NCBI GenBank assembly: GCA_022497145.1
Contig: MU385869.1
Location: forward strand, 310,001-374,000
Reading direction: 5' to 3'
Length of the DNA: 64,000 nt
From: Rostrohypoxylon terebratum
Lineage: Eukaryota; Ascomycota; Sordariomycetes; Xylariales; Hypoxylaceae
This document shows, piece after piece, positions 1-11,804 of this stretch (the first letter of the stretch is position 1; each line of letters starts with the position of its first letter). The notes beneath the pieces are model-generated. The model did no database searches, had not been told where the DNA came from, and worked only from the letters and a program-made list of their open reading frames with translations. A program made the translations under genes and the position numbers.

Positions 1-867
1 ACAGTGACTTAGGATGTCGACCTCAGTGGCGTAGTCCTTCATCATATCCTTAAGCAGTGATGCGAGGTCCTTAATTAAAACAGCGGTCAAGTTCATAGCG
101 ATGTCTCAGTCGAACAGAGAAGCTTTCAAGTCTCTCCAATAGCATTCTCCCAATTGCCAAGGGGAGACCCACTGGGTAGGCAATTTGGATTTGTTCGTGG
201 GAATTTACCGGCCCACAATATGAATTGTGTTCGACTTGGCGTCAAATGTCCTTCCAGTCTTTCACCGAAAGACTGTTGCGCTGTGCTGCCGACCGGCTTA
301 CAATATCAGCTCAGTCGAGGCACGCGTCTTTCCTAGTGGTGTGCTGTCGTGTATGTGAGCCTCGCGATGACAATGTACCACGCCTACCACATACCGATTC
401 TCATTTGCTTAGGTGCGGAAGCTAGTTTGGAGTCTTTGACGATCCCTCGTAACGGACAAGTACTATTAACTAACCCATGGGAGGATCACGCATCTATCCG
501 TATAGGTGATAGAGGTTGTTGTGCTGCAGTCGCCCGGGTCAATGCCTTGTTTCCATGTATGCGGCTATGTACCTCCTCCGTGTCTTTCTGAACCGAGCCG
601 AGAGAGCCACGGCTCCTACAGCGGAGAGTTTGGGGTGACTCATATGTAGTGTGCTGCGTGATGGCTTCGTCACGCTATGATAACGCGATGCATTTTAATG
701 CCATATGCATACCTATTGTTTATAGGCAGTTTGAATGGTATCGTTGCTGGAAGGCGACGCCGATTTTCTAGAATAATCGAAATCTGCTAACGCAGGTAAG
801 TAAGAATCAAGAACTCATGATTAAAATCGTCTATAGCGGAAAACCATTGGCGATCATGTAGATACAT

Positions 868-893
868 AGGACCTAGGTAGGTACCTAGGTCCT
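868..893. repeat. Inverted repeat of CCTAGG type
   Basis: The arm AGGACCTAGGTA (868-879) is followed by GG and then its exact reverse complement TACCTAGGTCCT (882-893). It belongs to a set of related intergenic palindromes found throughout this window. Confidence 0.8.
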
Positions 894-2880
894 AAGGTAA
901 GCTTCTAGCGGATACTCTCACGAGGTAGAGGGATACAAGAAGAGACATAGGAGATTAGTGTCAGTAGTACTCATTTGTATGCACAGATAGGGTTTGGTCT
1001 GTGTGGATGACATGCGTCGCTGGCACGGTCCCCAGGCAGGATAGATTCACAGAGAAGGAGGTCCAGAATACCACTCAGGTGTATTCAGAACCAATCAACC
1101 TGCATGCACTGAACAGACGTGAAATCTTTGCCCCCCCTTCCAAGCCTAGATTTGAAAAAGATCATCCTTCTTATTGAACGGTGTTCCCTACTAAAGAACC
1201 GTATCGTCCCGAGACTGCCCATCGTCGCGATTCCTGGAGTGGCAGTTGATATCAATTAGCGAACTTATCGCCCATCATTTCGACGTCGCCTAATAAGAAG
1301 ATGAGAGATATCAAGTGAGACAGACGTCAAGTGACGACGCAGTTCATTATACTAGCTTGCTAGGTAGGCTTATGCGACCTACGCTTAGGGAATAGACACA
1401 CATCCCACGCCCGAAACGCGTTAATCGCCAGTTATGCCAATTTATAGTGTCATTATAAGTGCCTACTCTGAAGCAATTCGTGAAGAGTATAGAGTATACC
1501 GGTGCAAAAGCGGGAGCTACTCGGTGATAAGAACCTCGGATCCCGGGAGAGGGCCGATTTCTTTGGTGAAAGCACCGGGTAGGAAATCTGCCTAGCCTTT
1601 GAAGTCGAAAATTTTATGCCGAATGGTGTAATCTTACATACTTGGTGTCTTGATTCGGTAACGTCGCAGTGGGCTAGGCGACAGTGAGGGATACCGAACG
1701 CCTGCATACAATGCAGAGAGAAAAAGGCAGACGATAGTTCCCCCGCGTCGTAGACGATGGATACGATGCTATCGCCCAAGCCCGATTAGTCCTATGAAAG
1801 AACGATGCTAGTTCTAGGCTTATGCACGTGTATGCAGACCCTTACCGGGACAGCCCAATCCCAATTCATTTGCAGCTAGAAAATGGCACGAGATGAAGAG
1901 ATGTGCGTTGGCGTCGTTGGCGTCCCGTTGTTGCCTGCAACTCTGCCGTCTGCCTGCTAGCAAATGGCATTCCATGCGAAGAAGAAAATGGACGCCATCG
2001 TCATCATCATTGCTACTCGTCGTCCTTAGAGACCTCTTCCCAATTCTACCCATTCTCCTCCATTGGCTTTTGTTTTGCTCCCAAACCTGCTTGGAAGAAT
2101 TACGGACGAACGTAGTAATCAAGGCCATAGCGAGAATATAACCCAATTTGGACACGGTTTGCCCTTTGAGATATTTCTTATTTCTCGACGCCTTATTGGT
2201 ACCCAAGCAAGACGTATGTACTAGGTAATCGGGCATTAAACTACCTAGTAGGATACCCGATTAGACGGATTAGCAGCACTACATCTAAAGTCTTGTTAGC
2301 GGATCTTCCTTCGTCGGTTGCTCTTTTTGCCTCTGCAGCTTTGAAGATTCTCGGTCATATTATCTCGCGCCCACCTATGCCCCAGCGCCCCAGCGCTCAT
2401 AACGTTCGCCACTGTACCAGTTGCCAGTTAATTTGGGAACATCGGTATCCAACGAAAGACTATCGTGGAATACTAAGATCTACGGACCCCAGGACTCAGG
2501 ACCAACGGATTGGCTACATCGGCCTCAACCAATCGATCTAAGACACTAGCCGTTTTTGTTTTTTTGTCTTTTGGAAGAAATTAAGAGAGAGGAAAGTCGA
2601 AAAGCTCAACGGAAGCTGGCAGGGTTCGCCTTGCCTTGCCATTTTTGCCTTGGGACACGCCGCGTATTTATTATACTATCGTAATATACGCATAGTAATA
2701 GTAAACAGCGGACGAACGGGGTGAACGGTGACCAGCGATTTGACGAGGCGGATATCTCGATAGGCCATTATCGTCCAGGAACATGCTCGATTACTAAAAG
2801 AGATTTTTGTGGAATCCTTCTTCTCTCTGACGCCCGGACGCCCAGACGCCCAAACACTTTGCGGGTCTGCGGGACCTAGC

Positions 2881-2906
2881 ATACCTAGGACCTAGGACCT
2901 AGGTAT
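2881..2906. repeat. CCTAGG repeat, imperfect palindrome
   Basis: Three CCTAGG cores are spaced by AC. The outer nine bases (ATACCTAGG and CCTAGGTAT) are reverse complements of each other. It has the same motif family as the palindromes near 868, 8031, 16555 and 40681. Confidence 0.7.
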
Positions 2907-4862
2907 TCTGAAGCTTGTCTGCTTGTGACGGCAACTCGTGACCCCACCGTTGGGTACCGTTACCGTTCCTTTCTTTCGCCTGGATTCGTGGAAACGCTGA
3001 AAATTTCAACTCCCATAGCCTCAGGATTTGAAGCATCTAAACTCCGTACTTGTCCTTCTTGGTCAAATCAATACCCTGAAGAGAGCAAGGTGAGAGCCCT
3101 AATGCGTCAAAGCTATTTTTAACACATCCCTTCTCTTCTCTGTTTCTCTGCGAGCATACAAGGGCAAGAAAAAAAAGAAGTGAAGGGTGGGTTGTGTCAG
3201 ATTGTGCCGTGGGAAAGGGAATAAGAGTGAAACCCTTAGGTACCTAAGTACCATAAGACGGAAAGAAAAGCCCTGGGGCCTGGATTAAAAAAAAAGTTAT
3301 TTCCCCAATTTTTTTTTCACCTATCGACTTCCAAATTATTTACCATTGCGTATCGATAGGAGCGTCGCAACCAGGAGACCCCTCGTTTTAGTCGTCGCTC
3401 GCCTGGCTTGTTGCCCGGGTGCTCAAGGAGACAACGATCTTCCCTGCTCGACCACCAATCCCCAAATTCACACGCTCGGTGCCACCTTACAACCACCAAG
3501 CAGCCAAGTTACATACGGCGGTAGCGACTTAAACAACATACCATTCGTCTTCGTCTCCTAACAACATTTGAACCTAATCAAATCTTGGAAGCTCCCTTCC
3601 ATCTCCCGATTCCTATCTGCACTCTTCTCGCTTGCCGTACTGTCACCATCAGCCGGTTACCGTAGCTACATACATCAAATAAAATACATCAAATACTAGG
3701 TACCTAGTACCTATAACGAGTAACCTTAGAAGCGGTTAATACCTACGCACTAGCTGTTCCAGCAACATTTCCGTCCATTGAAGTCGGTACTTGCACTTCC
3801 TCTCAGGTTAGTTTGTGGCTTTGCTTTCTCTCTTTTCCAACATCGAACCTAGCATCATATCCAATATCCGATATTCGATTTCCACATCCACACATTTATA
3901 CTCGCATACACCTACACAGACGTACATATATACATCTGCAACTATCCACCTGCCGACCTCAACGTCCATTCGGATAGGTATGTGCCTAGGGGTATGTACT
4001 TGAATTGTGCAACAGTATAATACGTACACGTATTGTATTGGATGTACATGACAGTAGAACTGCGAGTGACTGGAGCAGGTGCAGGCGAGACATATGGTTA
4101 GCCAGTGGTTACCTTACAGACAAGATACATCTCCCAGGGTTGGAGGTACAACGCATTAACAAGAGGAAACCACCCCTTAAGTACCTGCGAGTTCTCACTC
4201 TATCAACCCGGCAACTCCCTCCTCGCTTTTCCGTTTCCTACCACTACTGAACCTTGGAACCTATGCAACAGCATCCCCGATTCAATTCTTCAACTCCCAA
4301 TCATAAAAAAAAAAGGAAGCCTTAATGGATAGCATTAAGGAATAAGGCAAGAGACGAAAAGAAAAATAAAGAAGAGAAGGAGGCAAAAAGTTAACCTCGG
4401 ACCATCTTCATATCTATTCATATCTATTCACATCTATTCACATCCATATTCATATCTAACATATTTCTTGGCTTTTTGGACTTTTTTTTTTGATCCCTGA
4501 TCCTTTTTTTCCTCTACTGCGGAACATATTTTGGCAGTGCCCTTAAAAACTGCAGCTCTCAGTCGAAGACCAACGTTTTAGTAAGATTCTATTGATTTTC
4601 AAATTTTCCCATTACGAAGATCTAAGCCTCCTCTCAAGCTCCAAGGTGCAAGATCAATTATTACCTGATCGAATCCATCATCCCGACTTTTCTGACGCTA
4701 CAAGTCTCGCCCACAAACGTCTGTTCGCGCGGATCCCCACTTGACACTTGACCAAAGTTGGGAACTTGAACTTGGGTGATAGACTGGGTCGACTGCGTCT
4801 ACTGCGTCTGACTGGGTCTACCGCATGGTGGTGCTGCTCGTGCTGCTCATGCTGCTTCTCGA

Positions 4863-4900
4863 CCCATACAAACCCATACAAATCCATACAACCCATACAA
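4863..4900. repeat. Tandem CCATACAA units upstream of the Pro-rich gene
   Basis: Roughly four imperfect 8-10-bp units built on CCATACAA lie about 270 bp upstream of the ATG at 5165. This is probably a leader or promoter microsatellite. No function can be read from it. Confidence 0.6.
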
Positions 4901-5164
4901 TCTAGTCTCCTTACCTCTACCTACATTGGATCCTACATCCTACCTGGACCTACCTACATACATAGTATTGCTTTTTTTCCTTTTCTGACTCCTCGAACAT
5001 TACTAGGTTGTCCACACTATCAGCACTGTACAAGTAGTAGGACACACAACTGCCACGCACTCGCGCATTTGGAAACCCACTTGGTTGGGTACCAGGACAG
5101 CTCCGCCCTTCCTGATCCAGTGACTGGATTCACTTATCAGGCACATAAGCCCTCGCCCTCCGGC

Positions 5165-6880
5165 ATGGCGAAGAATTCAGCACCTTCTGTTGCATACTTC
5201 GAGGAGGAAGACAGCGAGGGAAATCCCATTGGCGAACCTCAATACGCCCGCTCCACAGCACACAGCAGCCCTTCCAAAGAAAAACCCAACACTAGCAGAA
5301 CACGAAAAGATTCATTCCGTCGAGAATCGAGAGATTTTAAAGATTTCAAAGATTACAAAGAAACCAAATCTCCCATCGACTCCTCCCTATCAGATTCCGA
5401 CGACTCAACCGAACTAACAAGAAAGTTTTCGAAAATTAAGATGAAGGGAGAAAAGAAGAGACGAGAGGATCCTCTCGTCAACCAGCAGCGGCCTGTTCCA
5501 CGTTCCCGCAAGACAGCACCACCGCCTACATCTCGATTATCTGAAGACGCATCTTACTATGGAATACATCCGCAACACTCTATCTCCTCTATACCCGCGA
5601 GACCTCGCGCCCGCACCAGGCCCGAATCATACTACGGCCAGCACCCGCCTATGTCGACACCAGCATATCCTCACCAACCGCCATTACCGCACACACAAAT
5701 GCCTCCTCCTTCCTTTCCTCCACCGCAACAATATTGGATGGGAGGACCGCATCCTCCCCCTTCGATGGGTGCATTAGTTCATCAACCTCCGATGCCCCCT
5801 CCTTCAGCATATGGAGAGCCATTCCCTCCTAACAGAGACTTGGCCTCACGGTTCGGACGTCCTCAATCGGCCATGGGATTCGCACCACCTACCAAAGCAC
5901 TCGATTACGAACCAGTGAAAGAAAAGTCTCTCGCACGGAGATCTTCGGCGGCAAGGAAAGCTAGTAAGGGCCACGACGACAGGCACCGTATGCCACCGCC
6001 TGCTCGGCCAGCATCTACACAGCCAAATCGTTTAGTTATTCGCCCCTCGCCGCCTACACACACAGCTCCTCCCTCACAAGCAGCTTCGAGGAGGAAGTCT
6101 GTTGGGTTCACGGCCAATGACTTACAAGCCGGCGACTCCTCTATGTATAAAGCTGTAACTCGACGTGAAGTCGAATATGGGAATGGCGCTATTCCTCCCC
6201 GACCGAGGCCTCAGAGTTACGAAACTGAGTCACTATACGACGACGGTTATGAGATCGCATCTCGTGGTCGACGAAACTCTATCTACCAATTTGAGGAAAA
6301 GCTACGCGACGCATCCCGGTATCAGGACGACGTAAGTGGAGGAACTGGCGCAGCCTTGACGGCCGACGCCCTCCGGCGCGTGAAGAATGGAGGCAGCAGC
6401 CGTTCAACTCGCAGCAGTGCTAGCCGTGACGAGAGTGACTATAAACAATCGGCCACTACCCGTACTACACGATCCGGCAGTGGAGACGACGATATCACCA
6501 TTAAGCTTCCAATGGGTGCCGTCATCGAAGTCGGGAACACCAAGATTCATTGCAAGGATGGTGGCAATATGAATATTGGCCGTGGCAATGGAGCTTCTCG
6601 TGCCGGAGGAAGCGAACATGCGGCTCCTTCTCACTATAGCGATGAACGGAGCGAAAGAAAAAGCCGGGCGGACCGATCGGAAAGGCGGACCAGAACCGGG
6701 TCGTACTCTCGTACACGTTCTACAGGACCACCTCTGTACCCTCGAACTCCCCCGGACTACGCTCATTACGATGACTACGACGATTATGATTCTCCCCCTC
6801 CTCCAGCACATGCACCGTACATGGGTTTCTACGATGACCCTGACCACGATGATGACGAGGACAGTTACTTCGACTGTTGA
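5165..6880 (+). CDS. Proline-rich, mostly disordered fungal protein
   Basis: This is a single-exon gene of 571 aa. The frame is open about 139 codons further upstream but contains no ATG there, so the first Met, in GGCATGGCG at 5165, is the start. Residues 1-110 are charged and Ser-rich. Residues 115-222 are rich in Pro, Tyr and His with PPP runs. A short ordered-looking segment follows at about 441-473 (ITIKLPMGAVIEVGN, then KIHCKDGG). The tail (536-571) is acidic and Tyr-rich and ends in YFDC. There is no signal peptide or membrane segment. I do not recognise a characterised family. The 441-473 segment, with alternating hydrophobic residues, is the only part likely to fold. The role is unknown; a scaffold or adaptor would suit the composition, but that is inference. 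Confidence 0.85.
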   Translation: MAKNSAPSVAYFEEEDSEGNPIGEPQYARSTAHSSPSKEKPNTSRTRKDSFRRESRDFKDFKDYKETKSPIDSSLSDSDDSTELTRKFSKIKMKGEKKRREDPLVNQQRPVPRSRKTAPPPTSRLSEDASYYGIHPQHSISSIPARPRARTRPESYYGQHPPMSTPAYPHQPPLPHTQMPPPSFPPPQQYWMGGPHPPPSMGALVHQPPMPPPSAYGEPFPPNRDLASRFGRPQSAMGFAPPTKALDYEPVKEKSLARRSSAARKASKGHDDRHRMPPPARPASTQPNRLVIRPSPPTHTAPPSQAASRRKSVGFTANDLQAGDSSMYKAVTRREVEYGNGAIPPRPRPQSYETESLYDDGYEIASRGRRNSIYQFEEKLRDASRYQDDVSGGTGAALTADALRRVKNGGSSRSTRSSASRDESDYKQSATTRTTRSGSGDDDITIKLPMGAVIEVGNTKIHCKDGGNMNIGRGNGASRAGGSEHAAPSHYSDERSERKSRADRSERRTRTGSYSRTRSTGPPLYPRTPPDYAHYDDYDDYDSPPPPAHAPYMGFYDDPDHDDDEDSYFDC

Positions 6881-9800
6881 TTCCTCAATTGAGAAGATAT
6901 CAGCGATCTTTTACCATTTTTTTATTTTTATTTACCGGAAAGCGACTTGTCATTTACGTTTTGAATATTTTGGCATCTCATACTGCTCTCCGTCTTTTTA
7001 CCTCGTTATATCCAAGCGTCTCACCTCTTGGTGTTCAAAATCCTTCGTTGTCGAAAAAGAATCCAAAATGGATACCCCAAAATTGGATCAGAAAAGGGTT
7101 TACAGAGTGGGAATGCACGCATGTTCCCAAGCCTGCCAGATTCTCTGTGGTTGGTTGAAGTTCAACATTGTGTACGAAGATACGAGTGGACGAGAATACA
7201 TGAATGACGGTCGGGTTTACGGACTTGGGACAACTGGAGGGATGGTGTGGGGGTGGCTGTGTGGACGGTCCCATCGAGCGCGTGTTGGCTTACGTTCTAA
7301 TCTTTCACGAACCTTGATCCTCTCGACCCGATTAGGGAATGGAGGGGAACGATGTTCTATTTTTGTCTTCTTTTCTACACTACACACGAATTGGCCGTGC
7401 CATGCTGTTGTGCGATACCCTTTGAGCGCTTCGAAGCCTAGTCAATTCGCATTCACATGGCGTAAGAGTTGGACTGATAGAATCTAATCTGCTCAGAAAA
7501 TGAAGTTCACACTTCTGCTGGCAGCAGGACATTTGGTCCTTTATCACACGCAAAGGGAGGAGACTTTTTACCGACTTTCTTCGGTACGGAGTTTTTCTAT
7601 TTCAATTGGATATGTAGTAGACTCGAGTGTTTGGGGAATTTGTGTGTACCTTAATCAGTTGGACTGGTCTACTATTGCTTGGAGGTTTTGTTGGAGGTGA
7701 GCTAAGAACGGTCGATTCGCCTTAGCATTCATGCTAAAGCCTCCGCCCGTGATGGGATTTGACTGGTGGATGGCTTAACACGCGGCGGAATTCGTCATAA
7801 TGGCACGGCATTTTTTTGGATGGCATCTGGGAATTTCTTTGGTCGAAGCGTCAGTTCATCACCGATCTATAGATACGTATCTACTTATGTGGATGTCTAG
7901 GGTAGTATCTAGTTAGTATCTGTTTGGATTATGATATCCCCCTTTTTCTCAAATCAAGGAATTGTCCCGATATTGTGATTTTCACTGCTGAATAATTGAC
8001 CTACTTTACATGACTTATTACTACAAACCACTTAGGACCTAGGTATCCTAAGCACTCTGACGACATGACGTGCTGTAAGGGAGAATGAGCTCTCGTCCTC
8101 AATCGACCCATCATTTTTCTCATCTTGAGGCCGTCTGGACCAGCCGCCGCGGAACGTACTCTACTACTAGTTGACCGACGAGTCGGCAGGCAGGCAGGGT
8201 ATCCCAGCTTCCCCACGTAGATCGTGCCACGTCTTTCCGCGTCCCTTTGTGAAACTTACTAACCGGGCGTTTGTCGCCACTTCGACAACACATTGGCGTG
8301 GACGGTAGGTACCTACCTACCTATATACGTACATATTAATAATGTCAAACACCATTAGTACTACTATAACATGTAATATCTCAATGATACCTTATCGTAA
8401 AGGGTAGCTCGTAGCGCGATATTTTTTTTTCTTTTTGGTTCTACACAATCTTGATAGCGTCGACCGTCTGAGTGGCGGCTGATTATCTTCGGACTGACGC
8501 TCATACTTATCCACCGACGTTCCCGTTGGATGGGATTTATTGGGATCGGGGCTTGGTGCTGGGTTCTCGTTTCATCGCTCGCCTTGTTAGCCCGGCCTGT
8601 CGATCCGGGGCTTGGGATATATGTCAGTATGGCTTGTGGATTTTCCGTGGGCTTTCCACGTCTTTGCCTATCTGGGCGCTCTATGGCTTGCAGACGGCGT
8701 GTCCATCTATTACTTCATAGGTAGGCAGGTAGGTTAAGTGCTTATAAGTGCTTATGGAGGAACATTTGGGGGATTTGATCTGGAGGTTGTGGATGGAGAC
8801 TAGGAATTGGATATCGTTATGCATAGCTAGTATTCTATCTAAGAGAGGTATGTACCTCTCAAAACGGTGCTCTGGATGTGCCGTAACTAGACTCCGTATT
8901 GTCCAAGTTACCTATGTATGTACATGAGGGTATCTAGACCTTATCATACGCGAAGGAAGCTATAACTATTACCTATCACCACCATCGGAGTCTAAGCAAG
9001 CTTCGCGTCCTCGCTAAAGGGCTGAATTTCCGCTGGTTCCGAGCTGTCGGTACATTTATCCAGGCTGGTGGTAAGAGAAGGATTATTTTGGCGGTTGGGG
9101 TGTTGAATTGTACTAAATTGTATTGAATTGAATGATTACATAGATACATGTGTGTCCGTACCGAGCTTCCCTGTCAACCTGTTCAGGGGGAGACCGGATA
9201 TGAAACAAGAATATCTTCTCTTTTTGTCCAACTACGGACGTAGTGTCATCCCATTGCTGACTTATTATTGCCTAATAGCGCAAGAGGGACAACTAACTCG
9301 GGCGGTACGCAGTCCATTTGCTGATTCTTGAAGGCGGCTAGCGATACCGATTGGGTTTTAACAGAGCGTATCGTAGATTTCGTACATACTTTTGGTGGAT
9401 GTAAGTAGATGGATACAAGTACTATGTATGTACGCCGGCGGAAAGGATCGGGATATTGAAAGGCGGCGCATGAAGGAAATCCTTTAATCTAATACATCCA
9501 ATACATAAGCTATTACGAGTTGTTCGACGCGGTACCTGCTAAGGCTGGGCGCTAAGAAGATTGGAGCTACGCTGATGAAGCAATCGGCAGTGTGGTTCAC
9601 CAATGGAGACCCTAAATCGCCTCACATTTCTGTACTTGGTAGTCGTAAGTGAGATGGAAACGTCGCAAACCTCACCTGACACTTCAGACTTGAGATGCCA
9701 AGTTTCCAGGAGGTAGTGTAGGGGCCACTAGGGGCCATTGGGAACATTGGGGCAGATGGGTTTGATCGTTGATGAAGATGGAGAAAAGAGAAAAATGGAG

Positions 9801-10442
9801 GATGGTTCATTTAAGAAGACCCGCAAATTGCTGAACGGTTGCAACTCGCAACGACGGGACGGGAACCTCCGTACTAACCTAAAAATGCCCGACTGGTGGT
9901 ACCTCGGTACTTCGGTGCTGGTCGGCTTATCGGTTATCGATAATCCGATACCGTTATTAGGTAATGATGGAGCCATGTAGGTTGCCGGGTCAGCTTTCAG
10001 CTTTGTTGACTTTTGACATCATTTGCCAACTTTTTCCCAACCACCCCAGCAGCTCAGCAGCCCAGCCACAAATTTCCATGGGCCACACGGTGACCCATAG
10101 AAACAACCGGACAACCGATTTCGTAACAACAGATCATTACTTTCCCTTCTTCCATCTCAATCAAAACAAATCTCGGTTTGCATCGTAACATTCCACCAAC
10201 AGTGCATTCGTCGAGAGCACCTACCATTATCGACCGCACCGATTCCAATTGGCAATTTCTGTCTCATGCACTTCCGAATTGTGAGGTGATTGAGATTGAC
10301 CGAGTTTTTGTATCAACGCCCGCTTGGCTGGGTATTCCAGCGAAAATACCAGCCGAGTCTAACATTAGTCTCGACAATTTCATTTCCATTCCAGAACAAC
10401 ACAACCACAACTACTACTACTATCATATAGACGCCACCAACC
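6881..10442. other. Intergenic region, no gene seen
   Basis: The first few hundred bases are probably the 3' UTR of the Pro-rich gene. The open frame running from 6576 to 7487 overlaps that gene in another frame and is treated as a shadow. A CCTAGG hairpin lies at 8031-8052. The 400 bp before 10443 are rich in CAACCA and CAACA and look like the leader of the next gene. Nothing else could be assigned. Confidence 0.55.
8031..8052. repeat. CCTAGG hairpin
   Basis: CTTAGGA and TCCTAAG are exact 7-bp inverted arms around a CCTAGGTA centre. This is one more copy of the recurring intergenic palindrome family. Confidence 0.7.
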
Positions 10443-11804
10443 ATGGCCCCGGTCCTCCCCAACCTCGAAGCCCACGCCCGCAGCCTCCTCACCGCCGCCC
10501 GCGATGCAGCCCACCACCTCGCAGGCCGAGCCACGACGGCGCTCCCCCCAACCGCCGAGACCCTCCGCGGCGCCGGTCCCGTGATCGCACACAACATCCT
10601 ACTGAGCCGCGACGACGTGTCCTCGACGACGGTGACGAACAAGGTGGACCCGCACAAGGGCGTGGTGGCGCCCCAGAACATCAACAACACCTTCGTGTTC
10701 GTGCTGTTCGGGCTGATCGGTGCGGCCTTCGTGTGCGCCGGCATCTGGTTTTTCTTCTGGGCTAAGAACGGGGGGTTCCACTTCCGCGAGAACGACTGGG
10801 AGGACTACAAGTCGACCGTGCTGCGCCGCAAGGGGCCCAACGGCACCATATTGTCCGGCGCCACCCCGAGTACGCAGCTAGGTGGCGGTTCCGTGTATAA
10901 GGACGTGGACGACGGCATGACTGAGTATACCGGCGGCTTGACGCAGATGACCGGGGACACTGGCAGCACGTTGACTGGGATTACCGGTGGTGCGTCGGAT
11001 GTTACGGGGCGGGAGCGCAGACGGCAGAAGAGGGAGCGGAAGGAGAGGGAGCGCGAGAAGAAGAAGGATCGTCGTAACCGTGAGAAGTCCGGCCGTCGCG
11101 TTGGCGAAGATGGAATACTGGTTGACGAGGAAGCGGAGGCCGCGGCCAAGGACCAGCTACGCGCATACCGACATGAGAAGGCCGCCCGTGTCGGCGGTAT
11201 CAACAAGGAAGCTGAAGGTAGTCAGTGGGATGGTAGCACCAACCGCGACGACTCGACCACGGCTGGTAGCGAGTTACTATCCAACCGCCAGAGCACGCCG
11301 ACGAACACCCCCACGAAGAGCGAGATGAAGGAGAAGAGCCGCGCTGGAGGAATCCGAAAAGTGTACAGTACCGCCGACCGCAACGCCGACCGAGAGGAAC
11401 GCCGTGAAGCCCGCCGATTGCGTGAGGAGCAACGCCAGGCTGGAAGCTCGGGTATCAAGCGTGATTACAGCTTTCAGCGCGCGAGAGTGGCTCCGCACGT
11501 CGCTGCCAGCGCCGTCTCTTCTAGCGTCCAGGCTAGCACTATCCAGGAGGAAGGAGAGAGTGCTGTGGGCGAGAGCTCCGGCGCTAACAACCGTTACCTA
11601 CCTCCCCCCGGCGGTTGGACTAGCGAAGTCGGCACCGAGAGCGACTTAGGAACCAAGTCCTACCACCACGTCATCCCCGGCATCTCCCCTAGCACGGTTA
11701 GTGGTAGTGCGAGTGGCGTCGGTAGCAGTGTGACGGGAACCGATGTCCGGGACTACGCCGAGGAGAAGAGGAAGAAGCGCTCGCACCGCCATCGTCGGGA
11801 GTAA
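10443..11804 (+). CDS. Single-pass membrane protein with basic cytosolic tail
   Basis: This is a single-exon gene of 453 aa with a good start context (CACCAACCATGGCC). The N-terminal 80 residues are Ala/His-rich and do not look like a classical signal peptide. One strong transmembrane segment spans about 83-106 (FVFVLFGLIGAAFVCAGIWF). It is followed by a short conserved-looking juxtamembrane part (HFRENDWEDYKSTVLRR). About 189-219 is a highly basic Arg/Lys/Glu stretch, probably helical. The rest is Ser/Thr/Gly-rich and disordered and ends in a basic RHRRE tail. The architecture fits a tail-tethered scaffold in the endomembrane system, but I do not recognise a named family. Codons at the 5' end are unusually rich in G and C at third positions compared with neighbouring genes. 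Confidence 0.85.
   Translation: MAPVLPNLEAHARSLLTAARDAAHHLAGRATTALPPTAETLRGAGPVIAHNILLSRDDVSSTTVTNKVDPHKGVVAPQNINNTFVFVLFGLIGAAFVCAGIWFFFWAKNGGFHFRENDWEDYKSTVLRRKGPNGTILSGATPSTQLGGGSVYKDVDDGMTEYTGGLTQMTGDTGSTLTGITGGASDVTGRERRRQKRERKEREREKKKDRRNREKSGRRVGEDGILVDEEAEAAAKDQLRAYRHEKAARVGGINKEAEGSQWDGSTNRDDSTTAGSELLSNRQSTPTNTPTKSEMKEKSRAGGIRKVYSTADRNADREERREARRLREEQRQAGSSGIKRDYSFQRARVAPHVAASAVSSSVQASTIQEEGESAVGESSGANNRYLPPPGGWTSEVGTESDLGTKSYHHVIPGISPSTVSGSASGVGSSVTGTDVRDYAEEKRKKRSHRHRRE

Larger units (their letters stand above)
1..4700. other. Gene-free intergenic block with short repeats
   Basis: No supportable gene was seen. Open frames here are short, lack recognisable domains and mostly start from non-ATG codons. 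The stretch contains a 12-bp inverted repeat (868-893), a CCTAGG-rich stretch (2881-2906) and, near the right end, about four 10-bp tandem units of CATATCTATT type (about 4409-4448). The last 1.4 kb becomes pyrimidine-rich and may include promoter or leader sequence for the gene starting at 5165. Confidence 0.6.

Noticed and set aside
4748..5164. In-frame extension upstream of the Pro-rich gene
   Set aside because: It is open but has no ATG before 5165. The start codon would be TTG, and the segment looks like translated leader (Cys-rich repeats).
6404..6847. 147-codon minus-strand frame inside the Pro-rich gene
   Set aside because: It is a shadow of the coding strand. Its Ile/Val/Arg-rich translation mirrors the sense codons for the Asp/Tyr-rich tail.
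6576..7487. 303-codon plus-strand frame
   Set aside because: It overlaps the end of the Pro-rich gene in another frame. Its translation has no domain and is low-complexity (MTTTIMILPL).
10178..10765. 195-codon frame overlapping the membrane-protein gene
   Set aside because: It is an out-of-frame shadow in a GC-rich region. The Pro/Arg-rich translation is typical of such shadows.
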